Below, one piece after another: positions 54,601 to 64,000 of a stretch of DNA of 64,000 nucleotides (position 1 is the stretch's first letter; each line of letters opens with the position of its first letter). A model generated the notes under the pieces. That model was not told the DNA's origin, ran no database searches, and was given only the letters and a program-made list of their open reading frames with translations. Source of the DNA: Diplonema japonicum (lineage: Eukaryota > Euglenozoa > Diplonemea > Diplonemida > Diplonemidae); NCBI GenBank assembly GCA_964019335.1, contig OZ025671.1, positions 124,001 to 188,000 on the forward strand, written 5' to 3'. Both the position numbers and the translations under genes were made by a program.

Positions 54601-57464
54601 GTTTCAAACGAAGGTGCGGGCTCGAGGTCAATACCTCGCTTTTTCAGGACGACTCTGCACTTGGAAAGCTCCGCCTCGTTCAGCTCATCCTTTAAGGCGG
54701 CTAAGAGCACCCCTTTGTGAAAGTTTGGGTATATACTGCCAAACTGATGTTGGACTTCTTTCCACATATCACAGGATGTTACCTCCGACAGGGATTCATA
54801 AATGGCCTTCTCGTCCGTCCCCAGTCCCTTCATTGCGCCGTACAGCTTCTGGCATAGGTCTACCACCGTAACGGGTGCAGGTGTGGTGTCCAGTATGATG
54901 CCCCTCTTCTTCAAGATCAGTTTGCAATTGTTCAGCTCCTTCTCGTTGAGTTCCTCCTTCAACGCCGCCAGCAGCACTCCTTCATGGAACGTGGGGTACT
55001 GCAGCTGGAACTCTTCTTGCACGTCTCTCCACACATCGGGCATCGCCACCTCTGATAACACATTATAAATCGCCTCCTCGTCAGTCCCCAGCCCTTTCAT
55101 AGCTTTGTACAGGTTAGAGACAAGATCATCAGTTGTGCCAGCATGCGGCGGACTCGTGGCCTGGTCTTGCGTAAGGTATTCCTCTGGTGCTGCTGTCTCG
55201 GTAGATGGGTGAAGCCTCATAGGGGAGGTGGCACTCTCCATCTGCACAGGAGTGTCGAAGAAGGGGCTTGTGGCTTGTTCGACACCAGCTTGCGGGGTGG
55301 GGGACATCGGCGACATGGCACGTTCAATGCCCTGGGACATCATGTACAAGGAGTCGTCCTCGCCTTCGGTGTTCAGCTCAATGTGCAACTGCCCGCAGCC
55401 GTTGGACCACTGCAGCGTGTGGGCGAGAGTCTCCAGGGTCCGAGGCGTGACGAGGATATCTGCCTCTGCGACAGGGTGGCTCGGCCCCAGTTTGTCATTG
55501 TAGAGAACGAACTGCACCGTCTTATCTGTGTGCCGCGAGTAGTGCACCCTGAACAGCTCAAACCACCGTGGGGGTGAAGTGCCACGGAAGGCGAAGGTAC
55601 GCGTGCGCCTGTCGTCCACTACCACTTCCACATACAAGTCGCCTTCAGGCGTGTTGTCGCTTGATATGACATTGATCACAAGACACTCCGACAGCCTTCC
55701 CACGATGGTGCCGTCACTGCCCAGTGCTACAGGGCGGCCCTCGGCATCACATGCTTTCCCCTTGCTGTCCACATGGATCGGCCTGCCGTCGGTGCCCCGG
55801 ATGACACGCCCATCGTTGCCCAGTACACTTCTTCTGTCGTGCCCCACAATGCAGGCGTCACCATTCCCCCACAGGAAGGGGGTGCCCTCGTGGTTCACCA
55901 CGACAGGAGTACCATCCTCAAGTTCGAAGATGCTACCCGTATCCAGCACGACCCTCCCATCCTTAGACCTTACCGGGATGTTGTTCCTTGTGTATACGAA
56001 CACGCCCCCCTCTGTCCTGATCTTGTCGTCCTTGTCGTGGTATAGCTGCGAACCGTTCTTCAGGGTTGTGCCATCTAACCGAGGCACGAGAGCGATGCCT
56101 TCGCCTCTGTATATGATAACACGCACGGGCTGCCCGCTGCTGTCGACAGGCCTGCCATGCTGCAGCTCGACAGGGTTGTTCCCTTTCATCATCACCACCC
56201 GTCCGTCGGGGCCAAGGATGGTGCGCCCGTCAGGAGCGATGGTGACGCCCTCCACCGCCTTGCCGTCAGAGCCGAAGGGCTGTGCCGTGTCCTCGATCTT
56301 CGTGTCGTGCTGTGCCAAGTCTACAGTGAGGCCGGTCGAGTCTACTGCCCGCCCATCGGAAGCCAGTGTGATAGGCCTGTTGTCCCTGCCCAGCAACACC
56401 CTGCCATCGTTGCCTAACACCGTTTTGCCATCAGATCCCGCCACGCAGCAGTTCCCATTCGACCACACGAAAGGCCTCCCGGACTGCAGCACAACTGGAA
56501 GTGTGTCTTCCAACTCCGGCCGCCCATCCACAGCCCTCCGCACCACGACTCTGCCGTCAGAAGCGGTGAGCGGCACCTTCGTGGCTGCGTTAGGCTGCAC
56601 TTCGATGATGCGCCCGTCCAGTACACGGATGTTGCTGAAAGCATCGTCGAAGACAGCCCTCCCATCGCGCAGCGTCACCGCCTTGCCGTCGATGTCGTGG
56701 CGCTTCGTGAGGGCCACGTACCCAGAGGTCGTGGACACGAGCGTTACTTCCTCATTCCTGCTTGTGATCAGACCGCCGTCCTGGAACTGCACGGGTTTCC
56801 CATCTGGTGCAACAAGCACCTTCCCGTCCTTGTCACCGATGACGGTCCTGCCGTCGGCGGCGATGGTGAGGGGCAAAGGGCGTGATGTGACGGGGTCGAC
56901 GAGCTGGTTGAGGTTGGCGTTCTTCTGCAGCAGCGTGTCGGGGGTGAGGGTGGCGGGCGGCGGCTTACGGGACTCTTTTTTGTAGATAGCGTGGGAGAGG
57001 AGGCACTTCCAGCGGATACGCCGCAGGACAATCATGTTCGTGTGCAGGAGGTGCCTGCTCACCTGATGTTGGTACTTAGAGAGATGTTGTTTACGTTTTT
57101 GAAGTGCTTGGTTGGCTTGTTTCAGGTCTTGTTTTGTTCTCAGGCTCATCCTGCGGAGGTTGCTGGTGTCCTCATTGTGCTCGTGCTCCGCTTGTTCCAC
57201 GGCAGCCATTTTCTCAGCCGCGTTCTGCGCTTTTACAGCTGCGTTCTCGATGGAAAGCTTCTGAAGCTCTTCATCTCTCTCCCTTAGGGAGTCGTCTGTT
57301 TCCCGTTGCAGCTGCTTTTTTTCCTTCTGAAGCTTCTCCACCTGCTCCTCCAGCTCGCTCAGCCTGTCTGTCATTGAGCTGAGATTACTGCAGCTAGATG
57401 CCGCTGAAGATCTACGGATGTGCAGCGATTGGACTGTATCGATGCTGCTTAGACGCCGCTTCAT
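51642..57464 (-). CDS. giant mosaic protein: coiled coil, DGR repeats, C2-like domain, annexin-like repeats
   Basis: Exons 57464-52230, 52176-51979 and 51941-51642 join in frame to 1910 residues (introns 53 and 37 nt). Order: coiled coil (about 28-135); many 13-20-residue units of the form DGRxVxGxDGK (about 190-588); a C2-like beta domain (LVINVISSDNTPEGDLYVEV, about 588-693); four annexin-like repeats with the signature KAMKGLGTDEEAIY and a fifth degenerate one (about 780-1240); a second DGR-type block (1240-1630); coiled coil (1631-1738); and a Pro-rich tail. Annexin and C2 modules usually bind membranes with calcium, so a membrane-cytoskeleton linker is likely. The combination is not one I know. 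ATG 57464 is chosen; an upstream exon is possible, since a CACACAG acceptor-like site lies about 40 bases above. Confidence 0.82.
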
Positions 57465-57750
57465 CCCTTGAACAGCCCCTTCAAGGGGTCCCTGTGTGGT
57501 TGTGTTAGAGTGGGGCAGTGCAACAGAAGAGGAAAAAAAAAGAAAAAAAAAAGAAAACAAGAAGGGAGGGGGAGAGAGAAGGGATAGGGGCCTCCCTGGC
57601 GACAACAACTGCTGGCAGACGAACGAGACGTGGCGAAAAAAAAATTAAAAAATAATAAAAAAAACATCGTTCTTTTCTTTTTTTTTTTTCTTTTTTAAAA
57701 TATTCTCGAAAAAAGGTCTTGGAAAAAAAAAAGATGTCTTTGAAGGAACC

Positions 57751-57776
57751 TGCAGTATGTGACAGGATCGCCTAAA
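57751..57776 (+). repeat. family 1 related fragment
   Basis: CCTGCAGTATGTGACAGGATCGCC parallels CCTGCAGTATGTGGCAGGGCGCCC at the left edge of copy E (about 47573), so the repeat or its target flank extends to this motif. Confidence 0.4.
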
Positions 57777-58002
57777 AAAGAAAAAGACATAAAATAAAAT
57801 AAGATGACAAATTACCATTTTTTTTTTTTTAGAAAAAGAAAATAAGGAAAACGTCCGTAATACGCTCACCCCCCCTTTTATTTTTTCAGGACTCTCCTGT
57901 TTTCTCTTACTTCCTTGAAGCACAACTACTGCGTCAAGAGTAGGGACATGAACGTTGGCCCGGTTCAAGCGAAATCAAAAAAAAAAAAAATATATATATA
58001 TA

Positions 58003-58050
58003 TATGAGTTAAAGGAAGTCTTTGTGAGACGCCCCCTTGTTCTCATGCTC
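58003..58050 (+). repeat. family 1, 5' fragment
   Basis: ATGAGTTAAAGGAAGTC followed by GAGACGCCCCC, a diverged version of the 5' end of copies A and B, preceded by TATATA units. Confidence 0.45.
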
Positions 58051-58374
58051 TACCTGCACCTATCCCCTTTCAGCAGCGGTTTCTCCTTCTTCGGTGGTCG
58101 TGCCGGCCTCCTCCCCAGCTTGGCTACTTTAAAAAAAAAAAAAAAAAGAATGGTGGAGCGCAACCAAATGTACGGACGGGAAATGTAAGTGAAACAAAAA
58201 AAAAAACATGAAATATAGCTAAATTATTCACAACAATAATGAATTCTCATGCCACACTACTCGAATTTCTTTTTATTTATTTATTATTTCAAAGAGTGAC
58301 ATTGAAATTCATGGCGGTGGTGAATACGGATGTTGTTATGTTTCTCTCCTCAATTTTACGGCGGGCAAAATGAA

Positions 58375-58442
58375 GAACTGGCCGTTGTTTGCAAAACCAG
58401 GTTCCCCTTTGTTAGACAGTTCAACTCATTCTTGTAACGAAA
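58375..58442 (+). repeat. dispersed repeat family 2, shortened copy 3
   Basis: GAACTGGCCGTTGTTTGCAAAACC, GGTTCCCCTTTGTTAGACA, TTCAACTCATTCTTG and an A-rich end. The middle is shorter than in copies 1 and 4. Confidence 0.5.
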
Positions 58443-59954
58443 AACTCCCAATAAATCGAAAGTAATCTATCACAGAAAGATGCCTAAAAATCTGTAACGC
58501 AAAACTGAGAAGAGTAAAATAAAAATGTAAACATTTGATTTTTTTTTCTTTTTTCTGGTCATACAAGTAGTCCCGAGAGAAATGATGAAGAATGGATTGC
58601 ATTGCTTTTCTTTTTTTTTCTTTTAAAGGTGGATAACAGTTTTGAAGCCCCTGCTCTAAACACAAAATAAAGAAAAGAAAAAAAAAAAGAGAAGCAAGCA
58701 GAATCCGTTTTGTTTCAAAAAAAAAGAAATATGACTTTCCCGTTGTATGGCCTGAACATAAAAAAAAAAAAAAAAAAAAGAGAGAAAAAAGACAACAATT
58801 TGAAAAAGGGAATATTTAACTCACGCAAACAAAAAAAAGCCCCCCCCTTGGTAAACCATTTCTTCTTCCCCAAGAATAACTCCATGAGTTGTGTTAATTT
58901 CTTTTTTTCTTCTTTCTTTTTTCTTCACTCAAAAACAGCTAATTCCTGGTTTAGAAAAATGGGGACTGAACGGAGGGAGGGGCGGGGGGGGGGAGAGGGG
59001 GGGGAAAAAAAAAGCTTAAAGAAGCTCAAACAAATGGCTTCTTCTGTGGAAGATATGATTTTTCTCTTTTCTTTTTTTTTTTTTTTTTTTTTTCAACCCT
59101 TTCTTTTTTCTTTCCTTTTTTCTTCTTTTGAGAAAATCAAAACAATTTCTTTTTTTTTCTTCTTCTTCCACTTGCTGAACGGGGATCAAAAAAAAAAATA
59201 GGGAGGGGAGGGCATGTACACCTTGGGGAGTGAAGGGGTGGTGTAGAAAAAAAAGTGATTTTATTTGCTCTCTCTTTTTTTTCTTCTTCCAATTTCTTTT
59301 TTTCTTCTAAGGTTCCACCCAGCCACTCATAGAAATGCTCTTGAGGTGACGTGAAAATTGTTTTCCGGTATTTTGTATTCTGTCACCTCCCTTGAGGTCT
59401 GGCCTTCCTTCCTTAACCACCCCTGTCATTATCCAACAACTTTTTTTCAAGTATTTTTAGCGAATGCTGAGTGGAAAGAAAGGAACGAACAAAACCGAAA
59501 ATTATCTTCTCTACTCATTTCTTTAGCATTCCCACTTTTTTTTTTTTTTCTCTTTTTTTTCTTTCTCGTTTTCGTTAAGTATAGTATTCTGAGTAAAGTA
59601 CTAGTTTCCCGTTTTTTTCTTTTTTTTTCTTTCTTTTTTTTTTTTTTTTGGCCTCCCCTCCTTGTGGGAAGAGGACACAGTCGTAAAAAAAAAAAGAAAA
59701 GGAAAAAAAAAAATTCACCATGATAGGAAACGAAGTGGGGCCCACAAAAAAAAAAAAGATATTTTGATCCTTCAAAGGAGGTGCTCTTCCTTATCCGGCT
59801 TCTTCCCCCCCCATCGTGTTGACAAATTCTTATTTTGGTTTTCTTTCACTTCCCCCAGCCCTTTTCATTCTTTTTGTTCAAGCAAAAACACAACAAACGA
59901 GAGGGAGGGGAGATCGACAGAAAATATATTTTTCAAAGATAAAGGAGAAAAGGG

Positions 59955-60087
59955 GGAACTGGCCGTTGCTTGTATGCCGTTTGGGTGGAAACATGGAGAA
60001 AAGTTTAGAACCCATAAAACACATTGCCTACGTTCCCCCTTTTCTTTGCTTAGACAAGTCAAAAACTCGTTCTTGCAAAAAAAAAGG
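59955..60087 (+). repeat. dispersed repeat family 2, copy 4
   Basis: GGAACTGGCCGTTGCTTGTATG at the start; ATTGCCTACGTTCCCCC, GACAAGTCAAAAACTCG and TTCTTGC at the end, followed by nine A. It shares the final 60 bases with copy 1 at 2102 almost exactly. Confidence 0.6.
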
Positions 60088-60263
60088 GGGTGAAAGGGGG
60101 GGGGGTGTAAATCTTGAAAGTTGAAAAATATGTTTTTTTTTTCTTTTTTTAAAGTTTTCTTTTTAATCTGATTGGTCGTGGTAGTATTTCTTCGTTCTCC
60201 CTCTTTTTTTTTTTTTTTCTTCTTTTTTTTTTTCTGTTTTTTGTTTTTTTTTTTTTCCCCCCC

Positions 60264-60630
60264 CACTCTTCGTCATTTTCTTCACTCACTAGGGGGCCTC
60301 ATAATTTAATGCGAAACGGCAGTTAAATTATGAGATTTTGGAGTTAAATTATGGGGTATTTTGACTATTCTTGGCCATCTGAGGTCATTCCGACTCTTAA
60401 AAGTGCTTTACTTCCCCCCTATAATGCTACGGCGATATAGCTATCTTGTATTTTTACCTTAGGGAAATCCCCAAAAAGCTGGCCCGTGTGAGGAAACAGC
60501 AGAGTCAAATGACGAAGAGTGAAATAAAACGACTTACTTGCCGCCAAATGAGCCATTATTTAACACTCGCTACCGTTTTCGGGAAACTCGAGTTAAATAA
60601 TGACTCATAATTTGTTGGCAATAAATAGCT
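60264..60630. repeat. hairpin-rich fold-back repeat family 3, second copy
   Basis: CACTCTTCGTCATTT (60264-60278) is perfectly inverted at 60507-60521. Two more perfect stems are present: 12 bp (60298-60309 with 60323-60334) and 11 bp (60554-60564 with 60592-60602). Sequence matches 4964-5403 over most blocks but has a different insert (60405-60470) and lacks the 14-bp G/C-rich hairpin of that copy. Confidence 0.65.
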
Positions 60631-60853
60631 TTTTTCTTTTTTTGCTTTGTATTATTTCATTTCCCCTTGCCTTTTCTTCTCCTGCCCTAAATAGGCTGTA
60701 TAATATGTGTGTGTATGTCTTTTCTTTTTTCCCTTTTGTTTTGGACCAGTAAAAAAAAAGAAAAAAAAATCCTGCCACTCGAGCGAATTTCTTCCCGTGA
60801 GTGTTACGAAATAAATTGATTTTCTTTTCATGAAGGGTGTAAAGGTATCAGGG

Positions 60854-60891
<38 letters not shown>

Positions 60892-61814
60892 CAGTATCGT
60901 ACTGGTTGTGTAAAGTCCAAAAAAAAAAGCACACTTCTTTCTAGAACCGGAGAGAACAGAGACGGTAATGGGAATAAAGAAATTCTGTATATAGTTTCTA
61001 TCAAGCACTAACCGAGTCCGAGAATTTACTCTTTTTTCTTTTTTTAAAAAAAAAAACTCTTTTAGCAATGTGTGTAACCATTTTCTTTTTGAGGGGGGAA
61101 AAAAAAAAGAGGGGAAAACCACAGAGGTTATGTAACGATATCCCCTGCGAGAGAAAAAAAAGGAGGTGGAGATTGATTACGTAAACTGCAAGTACGACAG
61201 TTTCTTTCTTTCTGTCATTCTTTCTGTAAACGTAAAAAAAATAAGGCTCAAAAATAAAAAATAATTTGGAGAATCTAATACCCAAAATGAAACAATATCC
61301 CCCCCCCCCCCCCCCGTGTGTTTTCAAAGGACTATCAACCTTTACACGGAAGGTACGGGAAGGCGAGGGTCGGAAAAAAAAAAAAAACGTTCCCTTTTAA
61401 AGAAAAAGGGGGTTCAACAATAAAGAAATAAAAAATTGAGAGCTTTAACCTGTGGAGCAAAGCTGTCGAGGGGGAGGGCTGTGTGTGTGTGTGTGTAGGT
61501 ACGCAAACCACGCTGCAAAAAGTAGCAATAGTTTCTACCAAACTTTCAATTATGTTTTTCCTTTTCATCTTTTTTCTTCTTTTTCTTTATTTTTCCCTTT
61601 TTCTTTTTTTTGACCTTGGGTACTAAAAAACGCTATGAAAAAAAAAAAAAAAAAAAAAAAAAAAACCAAAACAAAAACACAAAAAAAAAAAAAAAAGGGA
61701 CGGGGACAACCCTTCCAATTTTTTTCTCCCCCCTAACTTTTAACATTTAAACGGATTGTCTTATTGTCAACCTACATTTTTTTTTTTTTCCTTTTTTTTT
61801 TTTTTTTTAAACTA

Positions 61815-62771
61815 TCACATTACCTTATTGCCAACTGGATCGTAACAACAAACAACGAAAGCCCCCGATGAGGTTCTGGAAACGCCGGAGCCGAGGCATC
61901 TCGACGAGGCCCACACCAACTGGGTGTAGTTTCTAGCGTAACGCAGCCCAGTCACACCGCCACCAACCTGCTGGTAATAGATACCCTCACGCACCCACGC
62001 ATCAACAGCAGCTTGAATAAGCTGACAATCCGTCAATCTCGTCGCCTTCTGCCCCGGAATGAAATGCACATTAGTGCCCTGCAAAGGAACCGCTCGACCG
62101 GCATCAGTACACACTGCAGCATGCGCGGCCGCCTTGTGCATCAAGGCCAACGAGACTGTTAGTGAAGGACAACTACTTTTTGACCGAATCACATTATGAG
62201 CAGCCACCGCCATCTCCTGCACTGTCATAATGGTGTCATCGTCATCGCTTGTGTCATATTGCGGTTGTGCGAGGCTGGCACGGCGCGACTCACAGTACAT
62301 ACTGTCAACGTAGGCAATGCTGAGCCTGTCCACAAGGGCATCCTCTACACTTGTTGCTGGTGTTGGTTTGACGTGTCTTTTGTAGTAGTCAACACTTGCT
62401 GTTATCTTGTCCTCTAGTGCCTTGGCGTTCACGGGTGTCCAGTCTGTCTTGTTCGCTCCTGTTAAAAGCCTTGCGTAGTTGTTGTTGTTGTTGTTGTGTT
62501 TCGGTGATGATACTGGGGGTGCTCTTCTGCCTGTGTTCTGTGCCGGGCTGTCCCACACGCCCTTCGACATGAACTCTTTTAGTAGTATGGCTGCTCGTTG
62601 TTGTGCTTCCTCTGGTGTCCGTGGTTTTGCGTCCATGCTCCCCTGTTGGACGAGCATTTTCGCCAATCTTAACGCATCCTCAGGTGTTGCCACAGCGTCC
62701 CTCATCGACCTCACCGAGTCGGGGTTAGGGTGTGCTGGACTTTTATAGGGGTACATCACTCCGTTGTACAT
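61815..62771 (-). CDS. CAP (SCP/PR-1) domain protein, possibly cytosolic
   Basis: 318 residues from ATG 62771. An N-terminal helical region (1-150) with an Asn tract leads into a CAP domain at about 165-318: the family helix with AAHNVIRS, then AAHAAVC, and the two PR-1 signatures NYTQLVWASSRCLGSGV and FVVCCYDPVGN. CAP proteins are usually secreted, yet no signal peptide is visible here. The fold binds lipids or sterols in several members; function here is unknown. The frame ends right after GNK at GTAATGTGA, which could also be a splice donor like others in this window; a following A-rich intron could add a short basic C-terminus. The 3' end is therefore uncertain. Confidence 0.8.
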   Translation of the reverse strand: MYNGVMYPYKSPAHPNPDSVRSMRDAVATPEDALRLAKMLVQQGSMDAKPRTPEEAQQRAAILLKEFMSKGVWDSPAQNTGRRAPPVSSPKHNNNNNNYARLLTGANKTDWTPVNAKALEDKITASVDYYKRHVKPTPATSVEDALVDRLSIAYVDSMYCESRRASLAQPQYDTSDDDDTIMTVQEMAVAAHNVIRSKSSCPSLTVSLALMHKAAAHAAVCTDAGRAVPLQGTNVHFIPGQKATRLTDCQLIQAAVDAWVREGIYYQQVGGGVTGLRYARNYTQLVWASSRCLGSGVSRTSSGAFVVCCYDPVGNKVM

Positions 62772-63251
62772 TTCTTGGTGATGGGCCCCTGGAAAGTTTT
62801 TTTTTTTTTTAAATTGTTTTGGTGATCGTTTTGAATAGGAAAAAAAAAAGGGAAAGAAATCGAAAAAAAAAAAAGGAAAAAAAAAAAAAAGAGCTCACTT
62901 TTCTCTTATTTGTTCTTTTTTCGAATATTTCTCTTATCAACGCACGAAGAAACACATGGATTACATAAAAAAGAAAAAAGAAGGGGGGGGGAAAGGGGGA
63001 GAAAGAAAGAGAAAGGGTGAGTATGCAAAGAGGGGGTTGTACTGTTCCTCACTTTTTCATTTACTTTTTCTTTTCATCCCCGCCTGAGGGGTTTTTTTTT
63101 TGTTTTTGTTTTGATTTGCTGCGGTCGTTTCTCACTAAAAGGCTTTTGAGAGGAAAAATAAAAGAGAAGGTGGGGAGAGGGGAATTGACATTACTTTTGT
63201 TTTCTTTCCACCCTCTCCCCCTCCCCCCCACTTTTCTTTTTTTTTTTGAAC
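62772..63251. other. intergenic spacer
   Basis: A- and T-runs with purine-rich sequence near 62970-63030. No gene recognised. Confidence 0.6.
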
Positions 63252-64000
63252 TTACTGTAAAGCTTCCCACCTAACCGAAGATAGCGCAAAGGTAGCACCG
63301 ACAAAGGCCCCGAACATAGAGAAAAAACAAATCAATGTAAGAAGAAGCACAAGGTGCTTTATGGGAAGTCCCGCGATAAGATTCTGCGGGGCGGCATCTC
63401 CCGGCTTGCCAGAATCAGGCGATCGGATCTGTCTTTTCGACTTCCTAGCCGGCGACCCGTTACTAGACGGTGCGGAGGTGCTGCCAGTACCAGGGGACCC
63501 GGGGTTCACATGCTTGTTCACATACTTCGCAACAAGTAAATCAATTGGCTTCCCTGCTTTTTTCAACTCCTTCAAACCCGATTTCTCAATCGTCATTTTG
63601 AGCAATTTCGGGCAGGAGTCGACCCAGTTCACCCGTGCTTTCGAGTACATCTTAACCTGACCATCCTCACCAGTAAACATATGGAAGGATTCTGTTCGAA
63701 ACGACGCTCCATACATTATATCAGGAACCTGCCCTGACCGGTGGAACGACAGCTTCTCCACCCCGCCTTCTTTGGAATACGCGAATCGATGTGCTTCGGT
63801 GTACGATTTCGGACCGAACGGGGTGCTTCCTATGCAGTTCATCACCCGCATCCCACCGAACTGGTCAGTCTTTGCCCACGGCCCTATTTGGATGTTCTCG
63901 TCATTGCGGCTTACATGGTAATCGTTGGTGTAGCCGGACTGGTCGGATAACAGAATGTGCCATAATTGCTGGATTGTGCAAGGGAGAATGACTGTTGAAC
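63252..64000 (-). CDS. VASt-domain membrane protein, GRAMD1/Lam-like (5' part outside window)
   Basis: The frame is open from the window edge (64000) to the stop at 63252, about 249 residues visible; the N-terminal part, where a GRAM/PH-like domain would be expected, lies outside. A VASt domain fills most of it: ILLSDQSGYTNDYHVSRND, IQIGPWAKTD, STPFGPKSYTEAHRFAY, VPDIMYGASFRTES, then the final helix KMTIEKSGLKELKK. After a basic Ser/Pro-rich linker comes one hydrophobic segment (LVLLLTLICFFSMFGAFVGA) near the C-terminus. In yeast Lam and animal GRAMD1 proteins VASt binds and moves sterols between plasma membrane and ER at contact sites, with a C-terminal ER anchor. The same layout suggests the same role. 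Confidence 0.82.
   Translation of the reverse strand, partial: STVILPCTIQQLWHILLSDQSGYTNDYHVSRNDENIQIGPWAKTDQFGGMRVMNCIGSTPFGPKSYTEAHRFAYSKEGGVEKLSFHRSGQVPDIMYGASFRTESFHMFTGEDGQVKMYSKARVNWVDSCPKLLKMTIEKSGLKELKKAGKPIDLLVAKYVNKHVNPGSPGTGSTSAPSSNGSPARKSKRQIRSPDSGKPGDAAPQNLIAGLPIKHLVLLLTLICFFSMFGAFVGATFALSSVRWEALQ

Larger units (their letters stand above)
57465..61814. other. 4.3-kb repeat-rich region without recognised genes
   Basis: The second long gap in the array. It contains two family 1 fragments, two family 2 copies and the second fold-back element, plus homopolymers (A-run 60849-60886, C-run about 61301-61315). No credible coding frame. Confidence 0.65.

Noticed and set aside
55579-56985. 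468-codon open frame on the plus strand
   Set aside because: Antisense shadow of the mosaic gene's DGR repeats; Pro/Ser-rich by-product of that codon usage. The minus strand has clear domains.
15167-64000. Kinetoplastid origin suggested by the one-strand array
   Set aside because: At least nine genes have cis-introns and OMP decarboxylase is not fused, unlike kinetoplastids; diplonemid or euglenid fits better, though unproven.

Overview
This is a gene-rich stretch of a nuclear eukaryotic genome, read here at a low-repeat resolution because the DNA between genes is saturated with homopolymer runs (A, T and also long G and C runs). Evidence for a eukaryote: GT-AG cis-introns restored by exact in-frame joining in nine genes, a 5S rRNA gene, and products found only in eukaryotes (UBE2S, elongin B, SPF27/BCAS2, a VASt-domain protein, PARP with WWE and WGR domains). 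Three things together point to Euglenozoa, probably a diplonemid or euglenid rather than a kinetoplastid. First, all 23 recognised protein genes from 15.2 to 64 kb lie on the minus strand, as in co-transcribed gene arrays. Second, the 5S rRNA has sub-motifs I remember from trypanosomatid 5S. Third, cis-introns are frequent, which argues against a kinetoplastid. This placement is an inference.

Layout. 1-15 kb is a gene-poor, repeat-rich zone. It holds dispersed retroposon-like repeats, a hairpin-rich fold-back element, a 1.29-kb element with terminal inverted repeats around a frame-broken SANT-like/zinc-ribbon ORF (6.07-7.36 kb), and an internally deleted piggyBac transposon with intact TTAA duplication and 13-bp ends (12.44-13.83 kb). 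A 5S rRNA gene (14.94-15.06 kb, minus) sits within a few bases of a dispersed-repeat copy.

15.2-43.4 kb is a dense minus-strand array. In transcription order from 43.4 kb down it holds: OMP decarboxylase, a LENG1-like CIR_N protein, SPF27/BCAS2, a MORN-repeat protein, a PEX11-like protein (tentative), a FATP-type acyl-CoA synthetase, an ankyrin tail-anchored protein, a BTB protein, UBE2S, a 1487-aa coiled-coil protein, PARP, a double-ACT protein, an alpha-1,3-fucosyltransferase, a 108-aa unknown, and an NTF2-like/CCCH zinc-finger protein. 43.4-47.6 kb is empty of recognisable genes.

47.9-64 kb continues the array: a VASt-domain membrane protein (cut by the window edge), a CAP-domain protein, a 4.3-kb repeat zone, a 1910-aa mosaic protein (coiled coil, DGR-type repeats, C2-like domain, annexin-like repeats), an ER-type secreted protein, a small unknown, a secreted YbjN-like protein, elongin B and a dual-specificity phosphatase. 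The genes are functionally mixed housekeeping and signalling genes; apart from two adjacent spliceosome-associated genes they do not form a pathway. Start codons tend to follow an A-rich leader, itself often preceded on the coding strand by a T-tract, a layout compatible with trans-splicing but not proof of it.
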